This document shows, one piece after another, positions 21,702 to 32,494 of a stretch of 64,000 bases of DNA (position 1 is its first letter; each line of letters opens with the position of its first letter). The position numbers were made by a program, and so were the translations under genes. The notes beneath the pieces were generated by a model. The model ran no database searches, had not been told where the DNA came from, and worked only from the letters and a program-made list of their open reading frames with translations. Source of the DNA: Mikania micrantha (Eukaryota; Streptophyta; Magnoliopsida; Asterales; Asteraceae); NCBI GenBank assembly GCA_009363875.1, contig CM018696.1:92898215-92962214 (forward strand). The letters are read 5' to 3'.

Positions 21702-24700
21702 ATGTCCGAAGAAATCGCCGGATCTACACCATCGCGATCATCACCCAAAAAGTTAAAGATGGAGTCGGAAGAAGAAGCAACGGGACTATTGAAAGAAGAG
21801 GATCATTCTGAAGAAGAATATAAAAAAATTGAAGATGACGTTGAAGATGAAGATGACGATGGGCCAGCACCACGGTGGCGTCACTCGCCTCCGCTACTAG
21901 ACATGATTGACTTTCCGCCGTCGTCGACATTACCTCCTACTCCGCCTCTTCCTTCTTCTCCTGGAGGTAAATTAGTCTGCGATTGGGGTTTTAATTGACT
22001 TAATTGTATTTTATTTGGAATTGATTCACTTTCACATTGATTTTCAATTAAAGACCTGCTTAAACACTTGAAATTGAGTGGGAATGTTTTGTAATTTTAT
22101 ATTTAGCATCAATAATCAGTTTCTAGTGAAAGTTGATTCATATCTCAAGTGTATGTGAGTTGAAGAGTACGCAATTTGAAATCTAGGCCCAATAGAACAA
22201 TGCTGCGGAAATTTTGAAAAGTAAGGGTGTTTGAACAAGTGATTTCAAAGTATTTGTTGCAACTTCAGGAATCAAAATGAGTTATTTTAAATTTTGTTTC
22301 AATAATTCTAATAATTTTTCCCTAGAAATTCAGAATCAGGACTGGTTATGCCAAACACTACAATATTGAGTATTTCATTTTGCACACATGACAAAATATG
22401 TTGGCATAGCTTTTAAATTTACCAAACGGTAGTGCAACACATGGTGAGAGTACTTTATACTTGGTATCATGGTTATTTTTCTCCAGGCTGTGGACTGTTT
22501 ATATCTGTTTAGTTCATTCCCTTGTGGTAATTTGGGTGTACTTATAAAAAGGTTACAACTATTCTCTATTGAAGCTCAGATTTAGACATGGAACAACAAT
22601 ACTCGGATGAAGATGATGGACCTCCGCCCGGATGGGATAACAATTTTCAGCTAAAAGACCAAGAAGCAGAACTGCTTGTAACATTTGCAACCACCTCAGC
22701 AATTTCTACTGGTAAATAATTCAGCTCTTCATCACTTTCAATCTTTTGTTAATATTCCATCATGCATACTGCATTTGCCACGTGGTTGTGGGTTCGAGTC
22801 CCATGGAGGCTCCGATGTTGGCACAAAGCTAGAACCACCTTTGCAGTCCTGCTAGATACATCAACGGGAAGGAGAAGGAGCTGCATATCAGATTGTCTGT
22901 GGATTCGATTTGTTCCTCTCCCATCATCAAGCTAGCTGCAACCACACGAAAGGCTATTAGAGGTCATAAGGAGCCTAGGTTCCCAGGACACTTCGACACT
23001 CGAGTCAAGTCAAGACCTCCTGATAGTGTTTGTATAAAAAGTATGTGCTAGATATGAGAGAATAACCTGCCCAAAGTTGGATATGAAACCTTCGGTTTAT
23101 CAAAGGGGGGTAAGAAGGCCTGACCCTAATGGGCCTGCTTTAGCTTGGGCCAGTCAAGTGTGGGCTCACATGGATTGGGTCTTGATCCTTTTAGGTAGAT
23201 ATCTCGTCAACATGTCAAGTGATCTGAAAGAACATGTAGAGCTTTATTGGAAGAGTCTTGCTTTAAAATATAAAGTTATGAGAACTTTTGCAGTTTTGTG
23301 TCAAAAGTTTGATTTCATATTGATTTGAAATATTGCTGAATGTAGTTTTTTTATTTGCACTTCGAATTTGTAAAATCTGGCAAGAAATGTTGTTTTTAAT
23401 TTGTTGTAGATTTTGAAGTGGACTCTTTATTGTTACATCAGATATGCAGACAGAGTATATACAACAAGATGCACACAATGAAGGAGGTGAACCACTATCA
23501 CAGGCACATCTTTATCGATCACTAGAGGTAGCTCCATCAGGTGAGTCTTTATTTCCCAGACTCATTTGAAAGATTGATCATACGTTCATAACCTTATATT
23601 GCTAGTTGTTGCTCGATCTAGAGTTAGAAAATGCAAACTCTCAAACACCTAATTATTGTATGCAAAGATGCGTTGATTTTGGATTTTGGGTAATATATAA
23701 TCTCCATGGGTCAAGTAAAATATTTAGCTAAAAGGGATTTGATCAATTGGTAATTGGGTGGAATGAGTAGAAAGTTGCTCCAAGTGTATATTAATGCATA
23801 CAACTTCTAAAATCATGATATTAAAAGATTGTTATTATTATTATTATTATTATTATACACACACACACACATTCACACACATACACACACACACACACAT
23901 TATAAGCATTGCTTATTATTAAAATTAATAATAGATGGACAAAAGTGTCTTTGGGTCAACCCAACCCATTTTTACTCTTTACCCAGCTTTCCTGACTGAC
24001 GCATCTTGCTATGTTCAATGTTCAAAATCTAATATATGTAAGTTTATACAAGTGGAAGAACATGACTCAGAAGATGACGGCCCTCCACCAGGATGGGATT
24101 CCAAATGTCAGCCTGAAGCCAAACTAGAAAAAACTCCTCAATCAGGTCATATAGAGATCTCTTTTATCCAGCTGGACCAGCTGGTTCCAATTTTTGGGTT
24201 TTAGTATGTTTTTTTTTATTATTATCTTATAAAATACACTATTTTATGGAAAAGCTTCTTTTTGCATTGCTGTTTTTTATTTTGTTATTGTACTTAGCAT
24301 GTTTTAGATTGTTGAATAAAGTGGGCTCCTATTATTAATAAAAGGGTGCGGTAATTGAGGTAAGGCATGCATCCTAACAAGTATAAGTATCAGATATGAA
24401 AATGGAGGATGGACTAAAAGATGCCCAGAGTGAACGTCAACCAACAACAGAAGTTCCATCTGGTGAATCATTTCTGTCAATATTGTAACTTTTATTGCTA
24501 AATTTGAGAATCTTGTTATCACCATAAAAAATTAGATATGCAAAAACTAACGTATTAAAGCAAATAATAGTGGAACGAGAAGATTCTGAAGATGAAGGAC
24601 CTCCACCAGGATGGGATTCCAATTGTCAGCCCGAACCCAAAATACAAAATATTCAATCAGGTCGGGTAGAGTGCTCTTTGATTTAATTAATTTCAGCTTA

Positions 24701-27700
24701 TGTTTGATTTGCTTTTTCTTACAATTTTAATCTAAGGCAAGTTGTTTTAATGACTAGATTCATCAGATATAAACACGAATAATGTACAACAAGACGCCCG
24801 GAATGAAAATGGTTCCCAGTCACGATCACGATCACAATCACCCTCTAACCCAGCACCAGAACAAGGTTCATCAGTTGATTCTTTATATTGTTGTTTAATT
24901 TCTAATGATTGAGTTTGTTTTTGTTATTATTCTAGTAATTGAATTTTGTACGCGAAAATTCAGATAAAAAAGTGGAAGAACACGACTCAGAAGATGATGG
25001 GCCTCCACCTGGATGGAATTTTAAATCTCAACTCAAACCCAATTTACAAATGGGATGTCCTACAACTCCTCCATCAGGTCAATCATATAACTATTCTAAT
25101 TGATTAATATTTATTTTTTTATTTTCTCATTGTTGACCAACTTGCTGACTCATTAGACTTTAAGAATGAGGAAGAAAAAGAAGATGCACTACACAATGAA
25201 GGCTCTTCTCCTGGTTGGGGATCCACTGCTCAACAACAATCACACGTTCACTCAAGTCTTCTGCCACCAATAGTTCATCCAGGCATGTATTTTCATTATA
25301 TTTCATAATTTAGACCTCACTTGGGAGTTTTTTGAATTTCCAAATGATGAAACATATAAACCCTATCTGAGTGCTGAATGTCGAACCATTATAGCAATTT
25401 GAAAAGTGAGCTGTATGAATTGTCTAAGTGTATCTATTTGTCTTTTTTAAACTGAAAATTAGTTCACTGAATAATGTAGTGTATATTATCGACAATAATA
25501 CATGTTAACCTAGAAAAAAATGTAAAAATGATATTCAGATCTTTAGATTAGACGTTTTTTTGGTTAAGTAAGAAAATTTTTAGATGCATTCGAATCATAC
25601 AGAAATAAAGACACTTACTTTGAATATGTTGGTCTAGAATTGGACATATAGGCCGCTGAGTGGTAATAGGTGATTTTAGGGAAAACAAGCAGCCCCTTAC
25701 TCTCACAAGTCTCATTTCTATGTTTGATGGAGAAGGTTTTTGGAGTTTTTACCAAGCAACATCCCTGATTTCTGCTCATTATTTGCGACTGCATAGACAA
25801 TCACATTGCTTGCTCGTGTAGGGATTGATGATAAGAGATAGTTCTTATATAACACATGCCATGTGGTGAGGCAAGTATTGACTACTTTTGGGTTATATTT
25901 CAGTGCTGATGCGAAAATTGGTCAATATGGGTTGTCATTTTTAATTGATAGCAAGTCCAATGGATAAAACGAAAATCTAGCATTCTGGCTGAAAAAGAAA
26001 CAGGGCAAGTGGTTTAAGAAGTTAGTGTTCTCAACCTCCAATAAATCATTACTCGCAAATTTGATCATTTCATTAATGTAAAAAATGCTCGACCATCCGC
26101 TATTTCTATGTTATCCACTTAAGAATCTGGAGTAATTAATGAACAAAATATTGCAGAATAAAAAGTGGCTCTAGTTTACGGTCAAATGAATGAACCGCTA
26201 ATAGGTTTTATAATCATATTTTAAATATCAGTAACTTCTGAAATATTAAAAACATGATAAGTAAATGTTGGCTGGCCAACCCAGCCTGGCTCGTAAAACG
26301 TCGGTTCTTCTCTTGATCATATTATTTGTATATTCTCCCAACACTATCTATTTGGTTCTCCATTTTAAAATGCTTTGTTGATGCACCAAACGCATTGGAG
26401 GTGACATGTGAACATGTTAAGGTGCAGGAACAGGCTCTGAATCAAATAATGTAAAAATTATTGAAGAAAGCCCTCAATTACCTTCAAGGCAGCAGTTCAT
26501 TAATCCAGCCAAACCGCAAATATCTATGCCAAAACAGCAAATGACGATGAATAATCCTGGTTAGTGTGATATGGTCACTGTGGGTGTCAAATGACTTTTC
26601 TGCCTTCAAATTAAATGGTTTTAATACATCAAGTAAAATGATTACATTTCATGAAACACTTGAATCCATTTCTCACCAAACACCTTTGCATGATTGCTGA
26701 TCTGGTTTGCTAGAGGTTGATGATTTTGACAAAAAAAATTATGGGAAGAACAGTAGCACAAATGCTCTTGTAATGAAATGAAATTTGATGAATATTTGAA
26801 TAAATGAAACACTTTTTTTTAAATATTTATGCATTATTTAATGCAGAAATGGGACAAATGGTGTGTGGTTCTTGCCGCCATTTGCTTAGCTATCCAAGAG
26901 GTGCTCGATATGTCGAGTGTGCTTGTTGTTTGGAAGAGAATTATGTTCTAGAAGGTCCACCATCCTCTTTCTTCATAATCAATTAACGTTTTTCCTCTTT
27001 TTTTCTTATATTATTTCATATTTCTTTTTAAGCAGAATATATGAATTTGCTTTGTTTTTATTATGACATTTTTGCAGAACATGAAGTAGGGCAAGTTGTA
27101 TGTGGAGCTTGTAATGTGTTGCTTATGTATCCCCATGGGGCACCAAAAGTACGATGTGCAAATTGCCGAAGCGAAACAGAAATCAGAGTATGTTTTTATA
27201 TTATTATTAGTTATTTTTAGAGTTGGAAAATTGGTGTCAGGACTCAGGACTGTCAGGTAGTGTGTCAAAACAGGCACAGGTTGGGTTGGGCATCCAAAAT
27301 TTGGGATTTTTTTAAAAATAATTAGTGTGTCAGGTATGATTTCAAAAGTTTATCACTTCAACAGTAATTTAATTACCTGTTTAATTAAAATGCTTCATGC
27401 ATAAAAAATAGGGATGTTGCACAACATATAATATCGCATTTTAAGTAGTATAAATGATAGCAACTCATATTATTTTTTACCAATCATAGCAACAATGAGA
27501 TACATGTTGTTGCTATTAGTGGTAAAAAAATGATGAGTATAATGATATTTAGAAAAAAAGGATCTGTCCGATGTTCAACTTAGCTCCTGCCTTGAGCAGG
27601 GTACAAGAGGGCTAGATCGCATCGCTTCGCGATCTGATGGACGCACCTTACCCTGCACTTTTTTACAAGAGGTTGTTTTTTACGACTTAAACCTATGACC

Positions 27701-28163
27701 TTAAGCTCACAAAGCAGTCGTACCAGTTGCTTTAAGACCTGCCCTCTTATATTGTTGTTTCTGCTAATTCCAAATTGTGTTGTTTCTGGTAGTTTCTGAA
27801 GTATGTTGTTATTTTTAGTATCAAGTGTTGCTATTTACTTATTTAGCTCAGTTATCCCTTTAAAATACACATGTAGCAGCATTTGACCTGTTTCACAGGT
27901 TTGATACATTATGATTACCGTTATATTGGTATAGATTGATTCAGAATTAAATATTTATATGGGTCAAAATTGTGACCTGTAATTTTTATGTTCATTCCAT
28001 TCTTGATTTTATTAATTTATACCTTAAAAAATGTAGTTTGATGCAACTAAAAAACCTTATGTTTCTATGTATGTAGGAACAAAATAGACGTCCACCACTC
28101 TCTGAACACAAAAGACAGGCCAGGCAGCATTTGAAACGTGTGCAAGCGGGCCGAAATGCTTGA
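21702..28163 (+). CDS. LOL2-like LSD1-type zinc-finger protein, expanded
   Basis: Thirteen exons: 21702-21966, 22580-22711, 23442-23540, 24053-24145, 24394-24462, 24571-24660, 24767-24865, 24964-25077, 25157-25282, 26428-26559, 26847-26954, 27078-27187, 28077-28163. The joined frame is open for 507 aa. All introns are phase 1 except the last (phase 0). The C-terminus has two LSD1-type zinc fingers (C413/C416/C431/C434 and C451/C454/C469/C472, CxxC-x14-CxxC, with LLSYPRGA and LLMYPHGA cores) and ends like Arabidopsis LOL2 (a RRPPLSEH tail). LSD1/LOL proteins act in regulating programmed cell death and defence. LOL2 itself, as I recall it, is about 155 aa with one acidic DDGPPPGW segment. Here that segment is spread over exons 2, 4, 6 and 8 (variant in exon 9), alternating with linker exons. 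Exons 7 and 8 have alternative in-frame acceptors (24758; an internal AG before TGGAAG). Confidence 0.82.
22785..23260. other. Insertion-like segment in intron 2 of the LOL2-like gene
   Basis: This part of intron 2 is more GC-rich than its surroundings and begins with a B-box-like 'gggttcgagtccca'. No TSD, tail or terminal repeat could be assigned, so it may be an old SINE-containing or other element remnant. The 83-codon ORF at 23077 lies in it and is not supported as coding. Confidence 0.3.
23836..23902. repeat. (TTA)n-(CA)n microsatellite in intron 3
   Basis: A run of ttattatta is followed directly by acacacac with two interruptions. Compound microsatellites like this are length-variable. 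Confidence 0.9.
27550..27752 (-). mobile_element. Au-like SINE in intron 12 of the LOL2-like gene
   Basis: The minus strand reads 'aacctcttgtaaaaaagtgc' and 'agggtaaggtgcgtcc', later 'caggagctaagttg', followed by a T-run. This follows the order seen in the widespread angiosperm Au SINE family: tRNA-like head, 'cctcttgcagaaatgcaggg', 'taaggctgcgtac', 'gggagcttagtgc', short T-tail. TSDs were not identified and the ends are approximate. Confidence 0.6.
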
Positions 28164-28198
28164 CGAGTGTTAGTTTTGCTAACACATTATTCAAATGC

Positions 28199-28251
28199 TT
28201 TCCCCAGACCCTACCTAAAAGTGGAATTTATACTGGGTATGTTTGTTTGTT
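28199..28251 (+). mobile_element. 5'-truncated TS-like SINE in the LOL2-like 3' region
   Basis: A 53-bp insert reads 'tccccagaccctacct', then 'tactgggtatgtttgtttgt', the typical 3' end of tobacco TS-like SINEs with TTTG/TTG repeats. It is framed by a perfect 13-bp TSD ATTATTCAAATGC (28186-28198 and 28252-28264). It lies 35 bp after the stop codon, so it is probably transcribed in the 3' UTR. Confidence 0.75.
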
Positions 28252-28264
28252 ATTATTCAAATGC

Positions 28265-29174
28265 CTGCGCTCACAAGAAAATTGATTTCAAAGCATTCTC
28301 ATCGTAAAAAGAAAACAAGACAAGAAAACAAAACCTGTAATTGTGTACATGCTGTAAACCCTTATGGGGTATGAGTTTGGTCATTTTTTGGTAATTTGCT
28401 TATTCTAGAGAAATATAACACGGGAGGATGGATGTTTTAGATTCGATGAGTGTTGCATGTAATTTCAAGTGATATGTTATTAGATTAAGGCTGCTGAAAG
28501 GGTGTCTGATCCAGCCAGCATACCTTTCTAATAGCTTGTGCCTTGTCAACGTTACATTGAACATGTTGGTGTTTACGTATTTTTGTCTTTTGATAAGTTA
28601 AAAAGCTTTTTCTTGATGTTCTTGTCTTAAAAATTTCTTGAGTGATGTTGATGATACGATGCGACATCGACATCGACGTTAGAACTATGGAATCTATAGG
28701 ATGATATGAAGATTATATTATATTATTATGCAATACTTGTTCTTGACAATCATAGTCCATAAGGAACTATTATAAGCGTCATATTGCATCAACAATAATA
28801 CACACTCAATATGGTAACCATTGATCAGCATTATGTTCATTTAGTCATGGATGGTATCATTAGTATGACTAAACAAGCGATGATTGACATTCATCACAAA
28901 TTAATACATGGAATTGTCACAGAAATATCAAAAGTGATTTGAGAGTGTAGTCGTGTAGATAATTGTTAATGCAACTATTAATGTGATTATTTTTCACGCT
29001 ATTGCAAGTGTGTTTACTGTTATAGTTTCATTCATATGGATAACTAGATTTCTAGTAATGGATTTTTTTTTAAAGTTTTACAATAAAAAGACAACCATTG
29101 TCGATATCAAAAATAAGATTTTAATTAATTTTTAAAATAAATATCATTTATTTAACTAATTAATTTGAATTCTC
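28265..29174. other. 3' flank of LOL2-like gene, intergenic
   Basis: The first few hundred bases probably hold the rest of the 3' UTR. No other gene or bounded repeat was seen. Confidence 0.35.
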
Positions 29175-29190
29175 TTATTATCATTATATT

Positions 29191-29464
29191 TTTTTTTGAA
29201 CGGCCAACTAATCAACTGCCGGGTATTCCGTACGTGGCCCCCAATGACTAAAGGATGCCCAAGCTGGCCACTAGTCCAAACGGACGGAGCCCCTAGCGCA
29301 CCAACCACCAATTTCCGGGGAAAACCCAACCCAATCACCCGCCCAAAGGCACGACGATGAAAGGCCAGTAAAACCGGGTGGGATCAAGAATCGAACCCAT
29401 GGCCTGGGTTTTCTATCACTTCTCCCATACTTTTATCTTACCACAAGGACAAGACATCATTGGT
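29191..29464 (-). mobile_element. tRNA-derived SINE, family A
   Basis: A perfect 16-bp TSD (TTATTATCATTATATT at 29175-29190 and 29465-29480) brackets a minus-strand copy of the element at 12530-12820. The A-box-like 'cttgtggtaagat' and B-box-like 'gggttcgattcttgatccc' are present, and the 3' tail is 'ggccgttcaaaaaaaa'. The perfect TSD suggests it is younger than the other copy. Confidence 0.85.
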
Positions 29465-29492
29465 TTATTATCATTATATTAATTAAAAAAAT

Positions 29493-29800
29493 AGTTAAAT
29501 GGCAAAATGGTCCATGTGTTTATATCGAAAATGTCATTTTAGTCCCTAAATAAAATTTGTTGCCATTTTAGTCCTTGTATTTTAATTTAGTTGCCAATAT
29601 AGTCTTTCTAGTTGCCATTTTTTGGACTATATTGGCAATTAAATTTCAAACACAAGGATTAAAATGGCAACAAAAATTTAGACGAAAGAATATATCGACA
29701 ACTAAATTATAAAACAAGGACTAAAATGGCAACAAATTTTATTTAGGGACTAAAATGACATTTTCGATATAAACACATGGACCATTTTGGCATTTAACTC
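29493..29800. mobile_element. MULE-type foldback MITE
   Basis: Two arms of more than 100 bp are inverted complements. Each carries 'aaatggcaaaatggtcc', 'atgtgtttatatcgaaaatg' and 'ttgccattttagtccttg' or the complement. The flanks share TTAAAAAAAT (29483-29492 and 29801-29810), consistent with the 9-10 bp TSD of Mutator-like elements. It would form a near-perfect hairpin if transcribed. Confidence 0.75.
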
Positions 29801-29810
29801 TTAAAAAAAT

Positions 29811-30185
29811 GACTATTTTATGTAGAATAATGTGATTCTCTTGTTATTTTTATATATGTTTATTAAATATTGTAATTTCATACCAAGAACAAAAATTATA
29901 GATAGAACAAAAATTATAGTCGAGCTCTGGTTTCATACTACATAACTTTGTCATAAAACATGTGTTTGATGACGACACACAATTTAAATGCTAATAATAG
30001 TTGACACTTGATTATGTGTTAAGTAACCTTCCATTTTGTTACATGTCAGAATGTTACGTAATTAATAGGTTAATAGTTGTCACTTGATTATGTGTTAAGT
30101 AACCTTCCCTTGTTTAATTTCTAATGCTCATGTAAATTAATTTAATAGTGATGGTGTCTTTTTTTAATCAAAGCAATTATACTTA
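29811..30185. repeat. Spacer with a 72-bp-spaced direct repeat
   Basis: The sequence 'cacttgattatgtgttaag' plus flanks occurs twice, at about 29998-30035 and 30068-30107, with one or two differences. No gene was seen. Confidence 0.5.
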
Positions 30186-31353
30186 TTACCTATATATATA
30201 AAAACCAACGTCGGTGGCCAGCCGACGTTGGATTTTTTTTCTTTTTTTTTTTCCTTTTTATTCTTTATATTTTTATATTAAATATTTTAATTGCATTTTT
30301 CTTTTAATTAATTCATCATTTTTTAACCTAATATTTTTATCTTTAACCTTTTTTTTCATATTCTCTCATCTTTTTCCCAACTATTTTTAATAATTTCTCT
30401 TTTTTTCATTTTTTTTTCCAGTTGCAACTGATCTTTAGACTTTAAATTTTCATCATATGATTTCAGAGTTAAAACTCCTTAAATTTCAAAAAAACTTTGT
30501 AAATATTACTTTAACTTCCTCAAATTTCTAATTTACCTCTTTTGTTACTTAACTAAAAATAAAATTTTCTTACATCTATGTCTACTTATGGAGTGCTTTC
30601 CTTTCTAAATGAACCGCTTCAAAATACGACTGTTGATCAAAGCGCTTCAAAATGTTGCAACGATATTACGACCGCAGGCCGCAACAAAGGGGATCTCAAA
30701 CTTGAATTAAATCAAAAGTTAGACTTTTGACCCTGAACTTTGAATTCTTATTTTTAAAGCTCTCTCATACTTTACTCACATATTTTTAATATTCAGATAT
30801 TTTATTTGTAATTAATTCACAAATTATTTACCTAATAAAAATATTTAAATAATACTAATAATTAAATAATAATAATAATTAAATATTTCTAAACAGAGAA
30901 TGATAATAGTAATTGAGAAACGTAACTTTTTTATGGTTTAGTTTTATAAATTAACAATTTGTGTTTTGAGTTCAAATTCCTTAGAAGTATACTATCAAAA
31001 TCGAATACTCATTAGTCCAATCGAACACATTTATAACAACTACATTTTAGAATTTAAAGTTTACCTTTGCACTCAATATCAAAACTTTTATGTTTAACTT
31101 CTAAACTTTTATGCTCTATCCCTATACTTCGTAGAGCGTCGATTTGACCCTCCTTAAGTTTGTAGAGTTAAAAGTTTATTTATACACTTAATATTAAAAC
31201 TTTTATGATTAACTCTTATAATTTTACGTTCCATTCATAAATTTTGTAAGACGTCACTTAAAAGTCTATCCCTATATGTTTTTAGTCGATAGTATAAATT
31301 TAATTACTAACCGTTATGACGCCGCCGCAACATGCGGCGGGTCAAAATACTAG
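30186..31353 (+). mobile_element. Helitron-like element, candidate
   Basis: It begins TTACCTATATATATAAAA after an A, similar to the TTACTATATATACA start of the well-delimited Helitron at 11031. It ends 'caaaataCTAG' before a T. A GC hairpin (CCGCCGCAACATGCGGCGG) lies 11 bp upstream of the end, as expected for Helitrons. A 'cgacgttgg'-type palindrome is near the 5' end. No coding capacity was seen. Confidence 0.6.
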
Positions 31354-32403
31354 TATATATACATTTTGCAAAGGTTATCATTGCGTGAACAGTAATAACA
31401 TGTGTTTAATCGATTCTAAATTGTTTTCGTTGGATTTTTACGAACACCATTCTTCAACCACATTCTAGAAGTTTATTAATTTCTAAATTTCAGTTTGGAC
31501 CCTCGTTTTTGAAATATTATTTTTTCTCACTTTTACTCACATATTTTTAATGTTCACATGATTTATCATGTTCTTACGTTATCAGACAATAGTCATGATT
31601 ATATTAATTTGATCGCAATTACCTCACCAACGTTTATATAAATCTTGAACCGAAACTGACGCATAAATTTTGCGCGTTATTAACAACCGTATAACGCATC
31701 CGTACATTATTGAGTATTGGTCTCATTTATATCATTTCGATCGTAATTACTTCACAAACATTATAAAGTTTCATTTTATACCCTGTATTTTGAACGCTTA
31801 TTTTTAAATCCCTTCTCACTTAACTCGTATATTTAATGTACATGATTTTAACACATTCTTACGTTATCGGATATTAGTTATGATTATATTAATTTGACTG
31901 CAGTTACCTCACGAATGTTTATATAATTTCGAACCCAAACAGCCGCAAGAATTTTTGCACATTATTGACAAGCCTATATCACGTCGGTACATTCTTGAGT
32001 ATTTGTATCGTTTATATCATTTCACATGTAATTAATTCACAAACATTATATTACTATAAATTCAAAGAAAAGCGTTGTATTCTGATATTTGTGGCATTCG
32101 AAATCATGGTGGAATACTGCCGGGAACAAATGTTCATTTTTTTTCTTTTTTAATATCAGAACTACTGTAAAAGATTAGGAAACCACTTCAAATAACAAAG
32201 CTTTTTTTTTAGTTTTTGATTTTTGAAACAGCTCCAAAAAAAAACAGAAACCGCTTCAAAAAATATTTGTTTCTTGGAACCCCTTCAAAAAAACATTTTA
32301 AGGACCACTTCAAAAGGTTCGGATTTTTCCTAGATTTTTTTTTTTTGAAACCGATCCAAAAGTAAAGGTATTTTTAGTTAATAAGAGAACCGTTTCAAAA
32401 AGG
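31354..32403. repeat. Diverged tandem repeats, Helitron-related sequence
   Basis: Two units of about 284 bp are recognisable at about 31500-31785 and 31785-32070. Shared pieces are 'gttatc.ga.attag.tatga', 'tatattaatttga', 'acctcac.aa.gtttatataa' and 'cattcttgagtatt' variants. Similar sequence occurs in the Helitron at 30.75-30.85 kb. From 32170 on there is a degenerate array of 'aaccgcttcaaaaa' motifs. No gene was seen. Confidence 0.45.
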
Positions 32404-32422
32404 TTTTTCTAATAATATTTGT

Positions 32423-32475
32423 TGGCCGTGGGACCAGTCGGTGAGGAGCGCCTAATGGTAGTGTTTACTATTTTT
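32423..32475 (+). mobile_element. 5'-truncated SINE, family C
   Basis: A 53-bp insert containing 'gaccagtcggtgaggagcg' and a T-rich end is framed by a perfect 19-bp TSD TTTTTCTAATAATATTTGT (32404-32422 and 32476-32494). It aligns with the 3' end of the minus-strand element at 34114-34284. Confidence 0.7.
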
Positions 32476-32494
32476 TTTTTCTAATAATATTTGT

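Larger units (their letters stand above)
22580..25282 (+). repeat. Four tandem copies of a two-exon cassette
   Basis: Exon pairs 2/3, 4/5, 6/7 and 8/9 each consist of an acidic GPPPGW exon (132, 93, 90, 114 nt) followed by a linker exon (99, 69, 99, 126 nt). The GPPPGW exons share E-D-D/E-G-PPPGW-D/N. The linker exons start with D-(M/I/F) and share a Q/E-D-A-x-N/S-E core. Every exon is flanked by phase-1 introns, so addition or loss of a unit keeps the frame. The 24.0-25.1 kb copies are the most alike. Confidence 0.75.

Noticed and set aside
23077..23328. 83-codon ORF in intron 2 of the LOL2-like gene
   Set aside because: It lies between well-supported exons, in unrelated sequence, and would break the phase pattern if included.
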